Shown here: piece by piece, positions 1-7,572 of the stretch | Position numbering within the stretch: the stretch's first letter is position 1 | How the letters are laid out: each line of letters begins with the position of its first letter | Source of the DNA: Streptomyces sp. NBC_01260 | Lineage (GTDB): Bacteria > Actinomycetota > Actinomycetes > Streptomycetales > Streptomycetaceae | Direction: 5' to 3' | Assembly (NCBI RefSeq): GCF_036226405.1 | Contig: NZ_CP108464.1 | Location: 8,680,001-8,744,000, forward strand | Length of the DNA stretch: 64,000 nucleotides | Notes under the pieces: generated by a model | What the model was told of the DNA's origin: nothing | The model's database searches: none | The model's input: only the letters and a program-made list of their open reading frames with translations | Made by a program: the position numbers and the translations under genes

Positions 1-23
1 GGGCGGTGGCTCGTACAACCAAT

Positions 24-977
24 TCATGCTCCCGGATCGGGGTGTACAGGACCCGGCCGCAAGGCGCGGGCGGCTTCCAACTGCGCGGCGAACGACAGTC
101 CGAGGAAGAGGGCGATCGAGGTCAGATAGGCCCAGAGCAACAGCGACATGAACGCGCTCAGCGGGCCGTAGACCGTGTCGAAGGACCCGCTGACCGAGAG
201 ATAGAGGCTGAGCAGCCAGGTGAGCGCCGTCCACAGCACAAGGTAGAGGGCCGCACCGAACGCCAGCCACGTGTAGCCCGGTTGATTGCGGCGCGGGGAG
301 CGCTGGAATATCGCGCTGGCGGAGATGAGCGCGAGCAGCAGCCCGCACGGCCAGCGCAACAGTTCCCAGGCGTGGCTGGCCCCGTCACCGAGACCGTAGA
401 CCGTCACGGCGGCAGCGGCGAGGTCCCTGCCGACCACCATCAGGATGAACCCGATCCCCAGGGGGATGCCGGCGGCCAGTGCCATGACCAGGCCCCGGAG
501 GTACTTCTCGTGGAAGGGGCGGTCGCGTTCCACCCCGTAGATCCGGTTGGCGCCGCGCTCGATCTGGCACATTGCCGTCGTGACGTTCACCAGCGAGAAG
601 GCCAGCCCGAACCAGAGGGTGAGCTGGGAGCCCTCCCCGGCGCGCTGCCGGCTCCGGGCGAGTGCGTCGTCCACCACCTCGGCGCTCGGCCCCGCGGCGA
701 TGCGGTGGATCGTCAGTTCCGCCAGTCTCCCCACATTCTCCGTGTGCAGTGAGGCGGACAGTCCGACGAAGGCGATGACGAGCGGGATCACCGCGAGAAC
801 GGTCTGCAGTGCGAGTGCGCGGGAGTGGCTGAATCCGTCGGCGTAGCGGAAACGTACGAAGGAGTCGCGGACCAGTGGCCAGCGGCCGTAGCGGCGCAGC
901 GATGCCAGGGCCTCGTCGGCGGAGAGTTCGTCGCCCGCCATGTCGCGGGTCACCGGGACCCGGGTCGCGGTGCCCAT
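24..977 (-). CDS. YihY/BrkB family membrane protein
   Basis: A 317-residue integral membrane protein of the YihY/BrkB (virulence factor BrkB) family. The family stretch RALALQTVLAVIPLVIAF lies near residues 53-70, and several further hydrophobic segments run to about residue 300 with the pattern expected of roughly six membrane spans. The N-terminal 50 residues are polar and probably cytoplasmic. The start codon follows the stop of the upstream PAP2/kinase gene with no spacing, so the two are probably one transcript and translationally coupled. The transport or envelope role of this family is not settled, and nothing in the sequence fixes a substrate. The C-terminus ends in a short proline-rich tail. 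The family call is solid; the function is unknown. Confidence 0.85.
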   Translation of the reverse strand: MGTATRVPVTRDMAGDELSADEALASLRRYGRWPLVRDSFVRFRYADGFSHSRALALQTVLAVIPLVIAFVGLSASLHTENVGRLAELTIHRIAAGPSAEVVDDALARSRQRAGEGSQLTLWFGLAFSLVNVTTAMCQIERGANRIYGVERDRPFHEKYLRGLVMALAAGIPLGIGFILMVVGRDLAAAAVTVYGLGDGASHAWELLRWPCGLLLALISASAIFQRSPRRNQPGYTWLAFGAALYLVLWTALTWLLSLYLSVSGSFDTVYGPLSAFMSLLLWAYLTSIALFLGLSFAAQLEAARALRPGPVHPDPGA

Positions 978-2744
978 CTACTTGCCCTCGGACGGGAGCA
1001 GCACGGACAGGGCCCCGGGCCTGACCTCGGCGACGAGGAGACGGCCCGGACGTACCGGGTCCCCGTCTATCTCGCGTGACTGCAGCGAGGTGAAGCGGAG
1101 TTCGGCACGGCGGAAGGCGAAGTACTCCACCGGGGTCCCGGCGCCCGTGCCGGCGGCCTCGCTGCCGGCGAGCGGGAAGGTGCCCAGAACAGCCGGGCGG
1201 GGCGGCTTCGAGCGGCCGCGCAGCAGTATCCCGGCGGCGCGCAGCCAGCCGCTCGGGCCGTGCGGATCGAAGACGGCCAGATCGAGCAGCCCGTCGTCCG
1301 GTTCGGCCGCGGGCACGAGCGCGGCGCCGCCCTGCACGCTGCCGATGTTGGCGAGGAGCAACATCCGGGCGGTCCGGTGCAGCGCCGGCCCGTCGTCCAG
1401 CCGGATCGTCACGGTGATCCGGGGCGCCCGCAGGCTTCTGATGCCGGCCACCACGTAGGCGGGCCAGCCGAACGCCGATTTCGCGTGCGTTCCGGTGTTC
1501 TCCAGCATCGCGGCGTCCAGACCGGCGCCGGACATCGCGGTGAAGTGCGTGGCGGGGAGCGAGTCGCCCTCGATCCGTCCGAGGTCGATCCGGTGAGCGC
1601 GGCCGGACAGCGCGGCGCCCAGCGCATCCGCGGGTGTCAGAGGCAGGCCCAGATTCCGCGCCAGCAGGTTGCCGGTGCCGCACGGCACCACGGCCATGGG
1701 GACGCCGGTGCCGGCCAGCGCGTCAGCCGCCGCCCGCACGGTTCCGTCGCCCCCGCAGACCACGACGAGCGACGCGCCGCCGCGGACCGCGTCGGCCGCC
1801 TGGCCGCTGCCCGGATCCTCCGCGGTCGTGAAGACGAACGCGGCCGAGTGATGACCGTGCTGCTCCAGGACGAGCCGCAGCGTCTCGCGTTCCGCTTCGT
1901 CGGTCACGGTCGGGTTGACGACGACGACGGTGTGGCCCGCGACCTGCTCCGAGCGTTCCTCGGCGGTCTGCAGCGCGACCTCCATCGCATTTGACGGCGG
2001 CGGAGTGGGAATGGCGTCATCGGCCAGGAGGGTGCGGCCGACGATCAGCAGCGACAGACCGCCGTTCACCAGCCCGCCGAGGACGTCGGTGGGGTGGTGC
2101 ATCCCCCGGTAGAGGCGTGCGAACGCCACCAGCAGCGGCAGGAGCAGCAGCAGGCCTCCGACCACTTTGCGCCACGGGCCCCGGACGCGGGAGAGCACCA
2201 GAACGGCGAGGCCCGCGTAGAGCGCCGTGGCGGCGCCGGTGTGGCCGGAGGTGTAACTGGCCGTCGGCGGCGAGGCGTCGAGCCGGTCCACCTCAGGCCG
2301 GGCGCGGTCCACGGACGTGCTGATGACCAGGAACACCAGCGCCTGGAGCGAGACGGCGACGGCGAGGAACACTGCCTCCCGCCACTTCGGCAGCCGGGGT
2401 ATCAGTATCAGCCCTCCGCAGACCACTACGGTGACGGCGATCACGGTGGCTGTGTCACCGGCCTCCGACGCGATGAGCGATGCGCGGGTGAGGGACTGGG
2501 TGCGCAGGTGCTCGAACCCCTCGTTGATCTTGTCCTCACCGCTCAGGGGCCATGTCCCGCGGGCGGGGCCGGTGATCAGGAGCCCGAACCCCACCAGCAG
2601 TGCGGCCTGGCAGACGGTGAGCGCGCCGATCTGGGCGGCGGCCCGGCCGCTGCCGCTGGTGAGGGCGGGTGACCGGCCGGGCCGGGCGATGGCATGGGGC
2701 TCGGTGGGCCGTGGCGCCGGTCTGTCCGGCAGAGCGGTGGGCAT
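978..2744 (-). CDS. PAP2 phosphatase-diacylglycerol kinase fusion protein
   Basis: A 588-residue bifunctional lipid enzyme. The first half is a membrane PAP2 phosphatase with the three catalytic motifs in order: RARP near 147-150, SYTSGH near 163-168 and RLYRGMHHPTD near 210-220, set among membrane helices. The second half, from about residue 270, is a YegS/DgkB-type lipid kinase with the nucleotide-binding GGDGT and the following PCGTGN motif. The fusion suggests one polypeptide that both removes phosphate from and adds it to lipids such as phosphatidate/diacylglycerol or undecaprenyl phosphate; the substrate is not visible. ATG start with a GGAG ribosome site (GGAGTCCCTATG). Directly followed by the BrkB-family gene. 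This fusion architecture is known in actinomycetes. Confidence 0.9.
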   Translation of the reverse strand: MPTALPDRPAPRPTEPHAIARPGRSPALTSGSGRAAAQIGALTVCQAALLVGFGLLITGPARGTWPLSGEDKINEGFEHLRTQSLTRASLIASEAGDTATVIAVTVVVCGGLILIPRLPKWREAVFLAVAVSLQALVFLVISTSVDRARPEVDRLDASPPTASYTSGHTGAATALYAGLAVLVLSRVRGPWRKVVGGLLLLLPLLVAFARLYRGMHHPTDVLGGLVNGGLSLLIVGRTLLADDAIPTPPPSNAMEVALQTAEERSEQVAGHTVVVVNPTVTDEAERETLRLVLEQHGHHSAAFVFTTAEDPGSGQAADAVRGGASLVVVCGGDGTVRAAADALAGTGVPMAVVPCGTGNLLARNLGLPLTPADALGAALSGRAHRIDLGRIEGDSLPATHFTAMSGAGLDAAMLENTGTHAKSAFGWPAYVVAGIRSLRAPRITVTIRLDDGPALHRTARMLLLANIGSVQGGAALVPAAEPDDGLLDLAVFDPHGPSGWLRAAGILLRGRSKPPRPAVLGTFPLAGSEAAGTGAGTPVEYFAFRRAELRFTSLQSREIDGDPVRPGRLLVAEVRPGALSVLLPSEGK

Positions 2745-3306
2745 AGGGACTCCAGGGGAGGAGGGGTGGTCGGGGCGCCGGCCACCCGGTGAACGGCCGT
2801 GTGCCCCGGAATCCGCCGGTCAGACATGCCCGGGTTCGGGTGTGTGCCCGTTCGGCGCGGGCAGTCGGAACGGGGTCCGGGCAGCTGATGCCCGTGCTCA
2901 GGAGACCGGTCGCCGCGGCGCGTACGGCGAGCGCGCTGGTCCCGGACCGTGCGAGGCACCCGGGAACGGGCGCCTTGCTGCGGCGCGTTGCCGGATGCGG
3001 GAGACCGCCCGGGTCAAGCTCGGCGTCGCCGGGGCTGTGGGCCACAGCGGGTGCGTCTCGCGGCCCGCGGGGATCGCGGTTCCGCTTCGCCGCCGACGGG
3101 ACGGCAACTCGCGGCCGGCTGGTCTGGGTCAGGCGGCCGCGAGCTGCCCTCTCATCCGCGCAGGTCGTGACCACATTCGGCATGCACGCTGAGCAGGCCA
3201 CTGACGCCTGGCCCTGCACGGAGGTCTCCTGCCGCGCTGCTGCACCCGTGGAGGGACGGAAGGCATGGGCGGGGGCACCGGCAGCAAGAGGATCGACGGG
3301 CCCTGA
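2745..3306. other. Intergenic region, no convincing gene
   Basis: About 560 bases between the start of the PAP2/kinase gene and the 3' end of the YdcF-family gene. Open frames exist in several registers, as expected at this GC content, but none shows a recognisable domain, a good ribosome site or protein-like composition. It must hold the promoter of the leftward PAP2/kinase-BrkB unit. I could not identify a clear terminator for the YdcF-family gene. Confidence 0.5.
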
Positions 3307-4317
3307 TCAGCCCAGTAGCCATATGGACGCCCCGCCCAGGACGAGCAGCAGGCAGATGGCGAGGTTCGTGCGCCAATACGTCAGGAAGATCGCGACGAAC
3401 TCGCGGATCATCGCGCTGGGCCAGAAGTACGCGGCGGTGGGTGACCCGACAACCTGGCCCCTGACCCCCGTTCGACGGGCGGTCACCGCGGCGCGGAAGA
3501 CGTGGTAGTTGTTCGTGACGACAACACACCGGTAGTCGGGATTCGCCTTCTCCATGATCGATTTGCTGAACCTCAGGTTCTCCTCGGTCGTCGACGAGCG
3601 GTCCTCACGTTCGATCAAGGCGGCCGGGAACCCGCGCTCGACAAGGTAGTCGGCCATCGCGTGCGACTCCGGCAGCGCCTCGTCCGGGCCCTGCCCGCCG
3701 GAGGCGAGGAGCACGGGCTGCCTGCCGTGCGCCGTCAGCCTCGTGTGCACGGCTCGGGCCCGCTCAAGACGGCCGGCCAGCAGCGGCGACACCGTGGCTC
3801 CGTTGACGAGACCGGCACCGAGGACCACCACGTAGTCGGCCTTGCGGTGGATGTGGAGACGTCCATAGAGAAACGCGTAGACGATGAAGCAGAGGAACAG
3901 GAAGGCGATGTAACCGGCCAGCGCCAGGACTGTGCCTGTTACCACCACCAGGGTTTCGTTCTCCAGGATCAGCGCGGTGGTCATCAGCGCGAGAAGGGCC
4001 ACCAGAACAAGCCCTGCCAGCAGCGACAGGAGGTTGGCAGGGCTTCTGCCCTCCTTGCGCACCATCGTCACGCCGTTGGAGATCAAGAACCAGGACAGGA
4101 CGGCGATGCCCACTGCCAGGAGAAGGAACAGCACGATGCCGATCTCCCTCCCCATGGCCGGCTGTGATCGGGCGAGCTCTGTGAGCCAGGCGGCCGCGGC
4201 GAAGGTGAACGACAGTCCCAGGAGGACGGCGTTGCTGAAACGTCGGCGCTCGCGGAGCGTGCCGGCACAGAAGGCGAGGAAGAGCAGGACCGCCGGGGCG
4301 TAGGCCAACATGCGCAC
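3307..4317 (-). CDS. YdcF/SanA family (DUF218) membrane protein
   Basis: A 336-residue protein with an N-terminal block of about five membrane helices (residues 1-150) followed by a YdcF/ElyC/SanA-type DUF218 domain. Domain signatures are VVVLGAGL at its start, LLASGGQGPDEALPESHAM in the middle, then SSTTEENLRFSK and VVVTNNYHVFRA, in the usual order. A last hydrophobic helix lies at the C-terminus. Relatives act in cell-envelope processes and some are linked to undecaprenyl phosphate or vancomycin sensitivity; the reaction is not defined. The first usable codon is GTG at 4317, with an in-frame ATG two codons later; neither has a clear ribosome site. It diverges from the TspO-family gene. Confidence 0.85.
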   Translation of the reverse strand: MRMLAYAPAVLLFLAFCAGTLRERRRFSNAVLLGLSFTFAAAAWLTELARSQPAMGREIGIVLFLLLAVGIAVLSWFLISNGVTMVRKEGRSPANLLSLLAGLVLVALLALMTTALILENETLVVVTGTVLALAGYIAFLFLCFIVYAFLYGRLHIHRKADYVVVLGAGLVNGATVSPLLAGRLERARAVHTRLTAHGRQPVLLASGGQGPDEALPESHAMADYLVERGFPAALIEREDRSSTTEENLRFSKSIMEKANPDYRCVVVTNNYHVFRAAVTARRTGVRGQVVGSPTAAYFWPSAMIREFVAIFLTYWRTNLAICLLLVLGGASIWLLG

Positions 4318-4451
4318 ATGCTAGACGGAGGACCGCGGGCACCCTGGAGCGGACGGATCGTCGACGTGAGGGGCTGGGGCTCATTCGGAGCCGACGGCTT
4401 CATAGGGGAGGGCAGGCTGTCGCCTTGGCGGGAACGGGTAGGGGTGAAGGT

Positions 4452-4958
4452 ATGAGGCTGATGAGGGCATGTGAGCGGCAGCCGGCGTCGGGCCGGTGGA
4501 AGACGTATGCGGCCACCGCTGCGGGCGTGACGGTGACGGCGGCAGTCGGTGGCTGGGCGGTCGCGCCGGACACCCGCTGGTACCGGTCCTTGTCCAAGCC
4601 GACCTGGCAACCGCCGGACTGGGCCTTCGGGGCCGTCTGGACCCCGCTCTACGCGAGCATCGCCTGGGCCGGTGGGCGGGCCCTCCTTGCGGCCCGCCCG
4701 GAGGAACGCCGGTCGCTGGCGGTGAGTCTCGGCGCGAACCTCGCTGTGAACACGGCGTGGAACTGGCTTTTCTTCCGCATGCGCAGCACGAAGGCCGGGC
4801 TGGTGGGGACCGCACTGCTCGACGTGAGCAACGCCGAGCTCATCGCCCGCGTGGCGAAGGCTGACCGAACGGCTGCTCTCGCGCTGGCCCCATACGCCGC
4901 TTGGTGCGGGTTCGCCACGTTCCTGAATGCAGACATCACGCGCCGGAACATGCGCTGA
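4452..4958 (+). CDS. TspO/MBR family tryptophan-rich sensory protein
   Basis: A small membrane protein of the TspO/MBR family, about 168 residues, with five predicted membrane helices. Family marks are WYRSLSKPTWQPPDWAFG near residue 45, then WTPLYASIAWA and NTAWNWLFF, followed by the last two helices. Relatives bind tetrapyrroles or cholesterol and act in stress and porphyrin handling; the role here is unknown. The frame is open to a TTG at 4425, but the A/G-rich GGGGTGAAGG sits immediately before ATG 4452, and an ATG at 4461 has even better spacing to it. I give 4452; 4461 is an equally good choice. Divergent from the YdcF-family gene and probably monocistronic. Confidence 0.85.
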   Translation: MRLMRACERQPASGRWKTYAATAAGVTVTAAVGGWAVAPDTRWYRSLSKPTWQPPDWAFGAVWTPLYASIAWAGGRALLAARPEERRSLAVSLGANLAVNTAWNWLFFRMRSTKAGLVGTALLDVSNAELIARVAKADRTAALALAPYAAWCGFATFLNADITRRNMR

Positions 4959-5244
4959 TCAGGCCGCGGTTGGCACGCGATGTCCGCGCGCCGCGCGTTC
5001 CGCCTGCCCGCGCTCGCCGCGAGGTGGCCGGCCCGGCCTCGGGCGCGCCCACGCTCCCGGAGCGCGAGTGACGCACTGCCCGTTGTCGCGAGGCCCCGGA
5101 GGGATGCGGCGAGGGGTGCGCACGACCGATGCGGTGCATTGGCATGTCCAGAGCGGGTCGGGATGCTGCGGAGCGCTCCTCCATCGATGTAAACGCCGCC
5201 GCTGACTCGTGCGTCGCAGCGGAGGCCGACCATGGAACGGGACT

Positions 5245-5427
5245 ATGAATCTCGCTCGCCTTCTTTTCCCGCGCCGCCGTCGTTGCGCTGTCCGGCGCTC
5301 TCGCTGCCGTCATGTCCCTGTCGTCCGCCGAGCAGGCTCAGGCGGAACAGACGATCAGGGCCGCGGACCCGAGTGTGATCCGGGTCGGCAGCACCTACGT
5401 ATCGGTGCAGTCGGCCGGTGGAGGATG
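5245..5427 (+). pseudogene. Relic of a secreted GH43-like glycosidase, N-terminus only
   Basis: The start MNLARLLF and the continuation FSRAAVVALSGALAAV lie in two frames, so a one-base shift separates the first seven codons from the rest of a signal peptide. The frame then continues through EQAQA, a good cleavage region, into AADPSVIRVGSTYVSVQS, which is how many family-43 glycoside hydrolases (arabinofuranosidase/xylosidase type) begin their propeller. Similarity stops near 5427, a few dozen bases before the 3' end of the convergent methyltransferase gene. So only about 60 codons of a once-secreted enzyme remain. The signal peptide is clear; the GH43 assignment rests on one short motif and is less certain. 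Confidence 0.5.
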
Positions 5428-5458
5428 TGAGGCGTCCCGTGTCCAGTTGATACGTCTG

Positions 5459-6301
5459 TCAGACGACCGTGCCCTGCTCCGGTTGCCATCCCCAGGCGGT
5501 GAGCATGCCGGCCGACAACGAGGAGCATGCGTCGGAGTCCAGATACCGGACGGCCTCGTCGATGGCCGCGTCGTCCACCCGGCCGGTCGCGAGCATCGCC
5601 GGCCTGCTGCGCTCCCACGTGTCCGCCCAGAAGCGGCTGATGGGACTGCCCGGCTGGAGCGCAGGCACATGGAGGTCCGCGGCGACGGGCATGAGCCCCG
5701 CCGCGCGCAGCAGGTGCGGGTACGACGGCACCCAGGAGACATCGGTGCCGATCGAGGCCCTCAGCCCCTGCCACATTGCCCGCATCGCCGTGGTGTACGG
5801 CGTGCTGGGCGTACGGTCGCTCGTCAGATCCACCGCGTCGCTGAGGACCAGCACGCCTCCCGGCGCGACGAGTTCGGCCAGTGCGGTGATCAGGCGTTCG
5901 TGCTCGGCCAGGTGCATCAGGACGAAGCGCGCGTGGACGAGGTGGAACCGGCCGGAGGTGAAGCCAGGCGTGGAGATGTCGGCCTCCAGCAGCTCAAGCC
6001 CGGGGACCGGCCGCTCGCCGAGGAACCGTACGTCGCGGTCCACGGCGAGCACGCTCTCCACCCAGGCCTCGCCCAGCAGCCGACGGGAGACTGTGCCCGT
6101 GCCGGCGCCCACGTCGAGACAGCGCCACCCGGGGCCGGCCCCGAGTGACCGCAGTCGCGCCATGGTGATGTCGTCGTAGGCGAGGGCCCCGAAGTCGATG
6201 CGCTCGTTCTCGCCGGCCTGTTCGGGACGGAAGACGGCCTCACCGTAGCGGCCGCCCTCCGGCGCGCCCCCGCGCGCAGCGGCGGTCACGCCGCGATCCA
6301 T
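5459..6301 (-). CDS. Class I SAM-dependent methyltransferase
   Basis: A soluble methyltransferase of about 280 residues. Motif I for S-adenosylmethionine is LDVGAGTGTVSRRLL, followed by an acidic residue in LAVDRD and the motif-IV region LVHARFVLMHLAEHERL, then VAPGGVLVLSD, the typical order of the Methyltransf_11/25 fold. The frame is open upstream to 6400, but the first 33 codons are arginine/proline-rich and not protein-like, so I chose ATG 6301. The substrate cannot be read from the sequence; the WQGLRASIGTDVSWV region resembles small-molecule methyltransferases. It is isolated among gene relics with no operon partner. The start is uncertain because no good ribosome site is seen. Confidence 0.8.
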   Translation of the reverse strand: MDRGVTAAARGGAPEGGRYGEAVFRPEQAGENERIDFGALAYDDITMARLRSLGAGPGWRCLDVGAGTGTVSRRLLGEAWVESVLAVDRDVRFLGERPVPGLELLEADISTPGFTSGRFHLVHARFVLMHLAEHERLITALAELVAPGGVLVLSDAVDLTSDRTPSTPYTTAMRAMWQGLRASIGTDVSWVPSYPHLLRAAGLMPVAADLHVPALQPGSPISRFWADTWERSRPAMLATGRVDDAAIDEAVRYLDSDACSSLSAGMLTAWGWQPEQGTVV

Positions 6302-6384
6302 GCGAAGCCGGGCGAGTCGTTCTGGACGCGTTCCAGCGCCCGCTCGGCGGGGGCCGGGAACAACGGGTCGTCGAAAGGGTGCAT
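6286..6384 (-). CDS. Possible 32-residue leader or gene remnant
   Basis: A short frame beginning MHPFDDPLFPAPAERALERV and ending after AWIAA, with its stop overlapping the start of the methyltransferase gene in another frame. Its amino-acid composition looks like a real protein rather than random high-GC translation. It could be an upstream coupling peptide for the methyltransferase or the tail of a lost gene. I recognise no family. Confidence 0.2.
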   Translation of the reverse strand: MHPFDDPLFPAPAERALERVQNDSPGFAWIAA

Positions 6385-6747
6385 GACCAGGCGTCTCCAC
6401 GAGGTAGGGGTGCCGGGCGGTCCGTCCCGAGAACGCCGCTCCACCGAATCCTGCACGGAAGGCCGACTGCCCGGCCGAGGCGCGCCGTGCCTGAGCCGAT
6501 CGGCCTCAGGAGGTGCCCGGTGTATCGCGGCAGGGCGCCGAAGTTCCGGTCAGAACTCGACAGTTTCGTTTGGGCCACCGTGCTGACCGGAGGAGGATGC
6601 CTGCGACGTGGAGTCCGGCAAGGCGGACGGTCGAGGTCCTCATCGGCGTCGGCCTGGCACAGGCGCGCCATGAAGACCCGCTCCCAGCTGTCTTCGACGG
6701 ACCACATCCGCAGCCGGTTGCACCGCGCGGGTGCGTGCCCGAGCGGT
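6385..6747. other. Gene-poor stretch between relics
   Basis: About 360 bases with no intact gene. On the minus strand, a fragment reading MWSVEDSWERVFMARLCQAD near 6650-6710 has protein-like composition but matches nothing I recognise. It may belong to the decayed neighbourhood of the alcohol dehydrogenase relic. Confidence 0.3.
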
Positions 6748-6864
6748 GTCGTCCTGCAGGTCGCTGCCGCACACGCACGAGCGCGTCGGTGGACTGCTCG
6801 ATGACCGGGTCCGGGGCGTCCTGGACGCGCACATCGCCGGCTTCGTACATGAAGGTGGCCGCAT
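6748..6864 (-). pseudogene. Relic of a zinc-dependent alcohol dehydrogenase, N-terminus
   Basis: The minus strand carries the first 40 or so codons of a medium-chain zinc alcohol dehydrogenase. ATG at 6864 is followed, after a one-base loss, by ATFMYEAGDVRVQDAPDPVI and then EQSTDALVRV; a second frame change gives CVCGSDL, the Cys-containing zinc-site motif of the family. After that similarity ends. Two frame changes and the loss of some 300 residues make this non-functional. The family is clear from the characteristic N-terminus (MYEAGDVRV then ACVCGSDL). It lies just outside the left copy of the ALDH repeat. Confidence 0.7.
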
Positions 6865-6907
6865 GGGGACAACTCAACGGGCTCCATCGAGAATGCCGTG
6901 CACGGAG

Positions 6908-6941
6908 GGTGCCTGACGGGTAAAAGGCCAGGTCAGGCACC
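6908..6941. terminator. Hairpin terminator beside the ALDH relic
   Basis: Arms GGTGCCTGAC and GTCAGGCACC form a ten-base stem. It matches in layout and loop sequence the terminator behind the intact ALDH gene at 55086-55119, so it is part of the duplicated segment. Confidence 0.75.
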
Positions 6942-6954
6942 TTTGCTGCCGCGT

Positions 6955-7014
6955 CTAGAAGAAGCCGAGCTTCTTCGGCGAGTACGACACCAGGAGGTTC
7001 TTCGTCTGCTGGCG
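6955..7014 (-). pseudogene. ALDH 3'-end relic (left copy of a long direct repeat)
   Basis: The last 18 codons before this stop read [18 protein letters not shown], identical in protein sequence to the C-terminus of the intact ALDH that ends at 55133. Nucleotide identity continues through the stop and into the terminator hairpin. Upstream of the QQTK codons the similarity ends abruptly. The copy is in the same orientation as the intact gene, about 48 kb away. This is either the displaced 3' end left when an element integrated into the ALDH gene, or the stump of a deleted paralogue; the integrase relic beside the intact copy favours the first. Confidence 0.85.
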
Positions 7015-7390
7015 GTACATGCGGTACACCCTTCTGACCAGCCAGGATGTCGGTCCGGCGCTTTCAGTGTAGGGGAGTTGGCCCGCGTAAGGTCCGGATC
7101 TTGGTTGGGGCGGGGGCTGTGTCGTACCGCGATGGTTCGGTTGGCAGCCGAGGAGAGACAACGAGCGCGATGACGCATGATGCGTCGACGCGCACCGCCC
7201 ACTTTCGCGCGAGTCGTAGGGGCGCTGGTGTGGCTGACCCGGCGAAGCCGGGGCCTGATCACTGGGCGGGGGACCGTGATGCGGCGGCCCGGACGCCGAT
7301 GATCGTCGCGATGGCCTGCTCGTGGTCCTCTTCGTCGGCCGCCGTGCCCAGACGCCGGTGATGGATTATCACGCGGAGCCTGGTGCCGGG
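7015..7390. other. Decayed stretch with an unassigned minus-strand remnant
   Basis: No intact gene. On the minus strand, at about 7263-7350, the frame TAADEEDHEQAIATIIGVRA ends in a stop and looks like a genuine protein tail, but I cannot name its family. The rest shows nothing I can support. Confidence 0.35.
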
Positions 7391-7483
7391 ACATCATGAT
7401 CGCCGGGGATGCGGCGGAGGCCGAGGAGCACATGCGGCTATCTCGCCCACGTGCGGACCCTGCGGTCGGCGCGGAAACGGGAA
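7391..7483 (+). pseudogene. Relic of a GntR-family (FCD domain) regulator, C-terminus
   Basis: The plus strand reads IMIAGDAAEAEEHMR and, one frame over, LAHVRTLRSARKRE. Together they match the last helix of FCD-type GntR repressors, where GDA..AE.HMR..L is the usual ending. One frameshift separates the two parts and no DNA-binding domain remains. It is followed by the 3' end of the cyclodeaminase gene on the other strand, and may be the lost regulator of that locus. Confidence 0.5.
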
Positions 7484-7572
7484 GTCGGCCACGAGTCCTC
7501 GGCCCTCTGGCACGGGGCCCCTCTGGCACGACCGGCTGTCGCGACCGGTTCGGGCGCCTACGGATCGGACAG

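Noticed and set aside
6908..7014. Interpreting the ALDH relic only as a paralogue stump
   Set aside because: Not excluded, but the shared terminator, same orientation and integrase relic beside the other copy fit an attachment-site duplication better.
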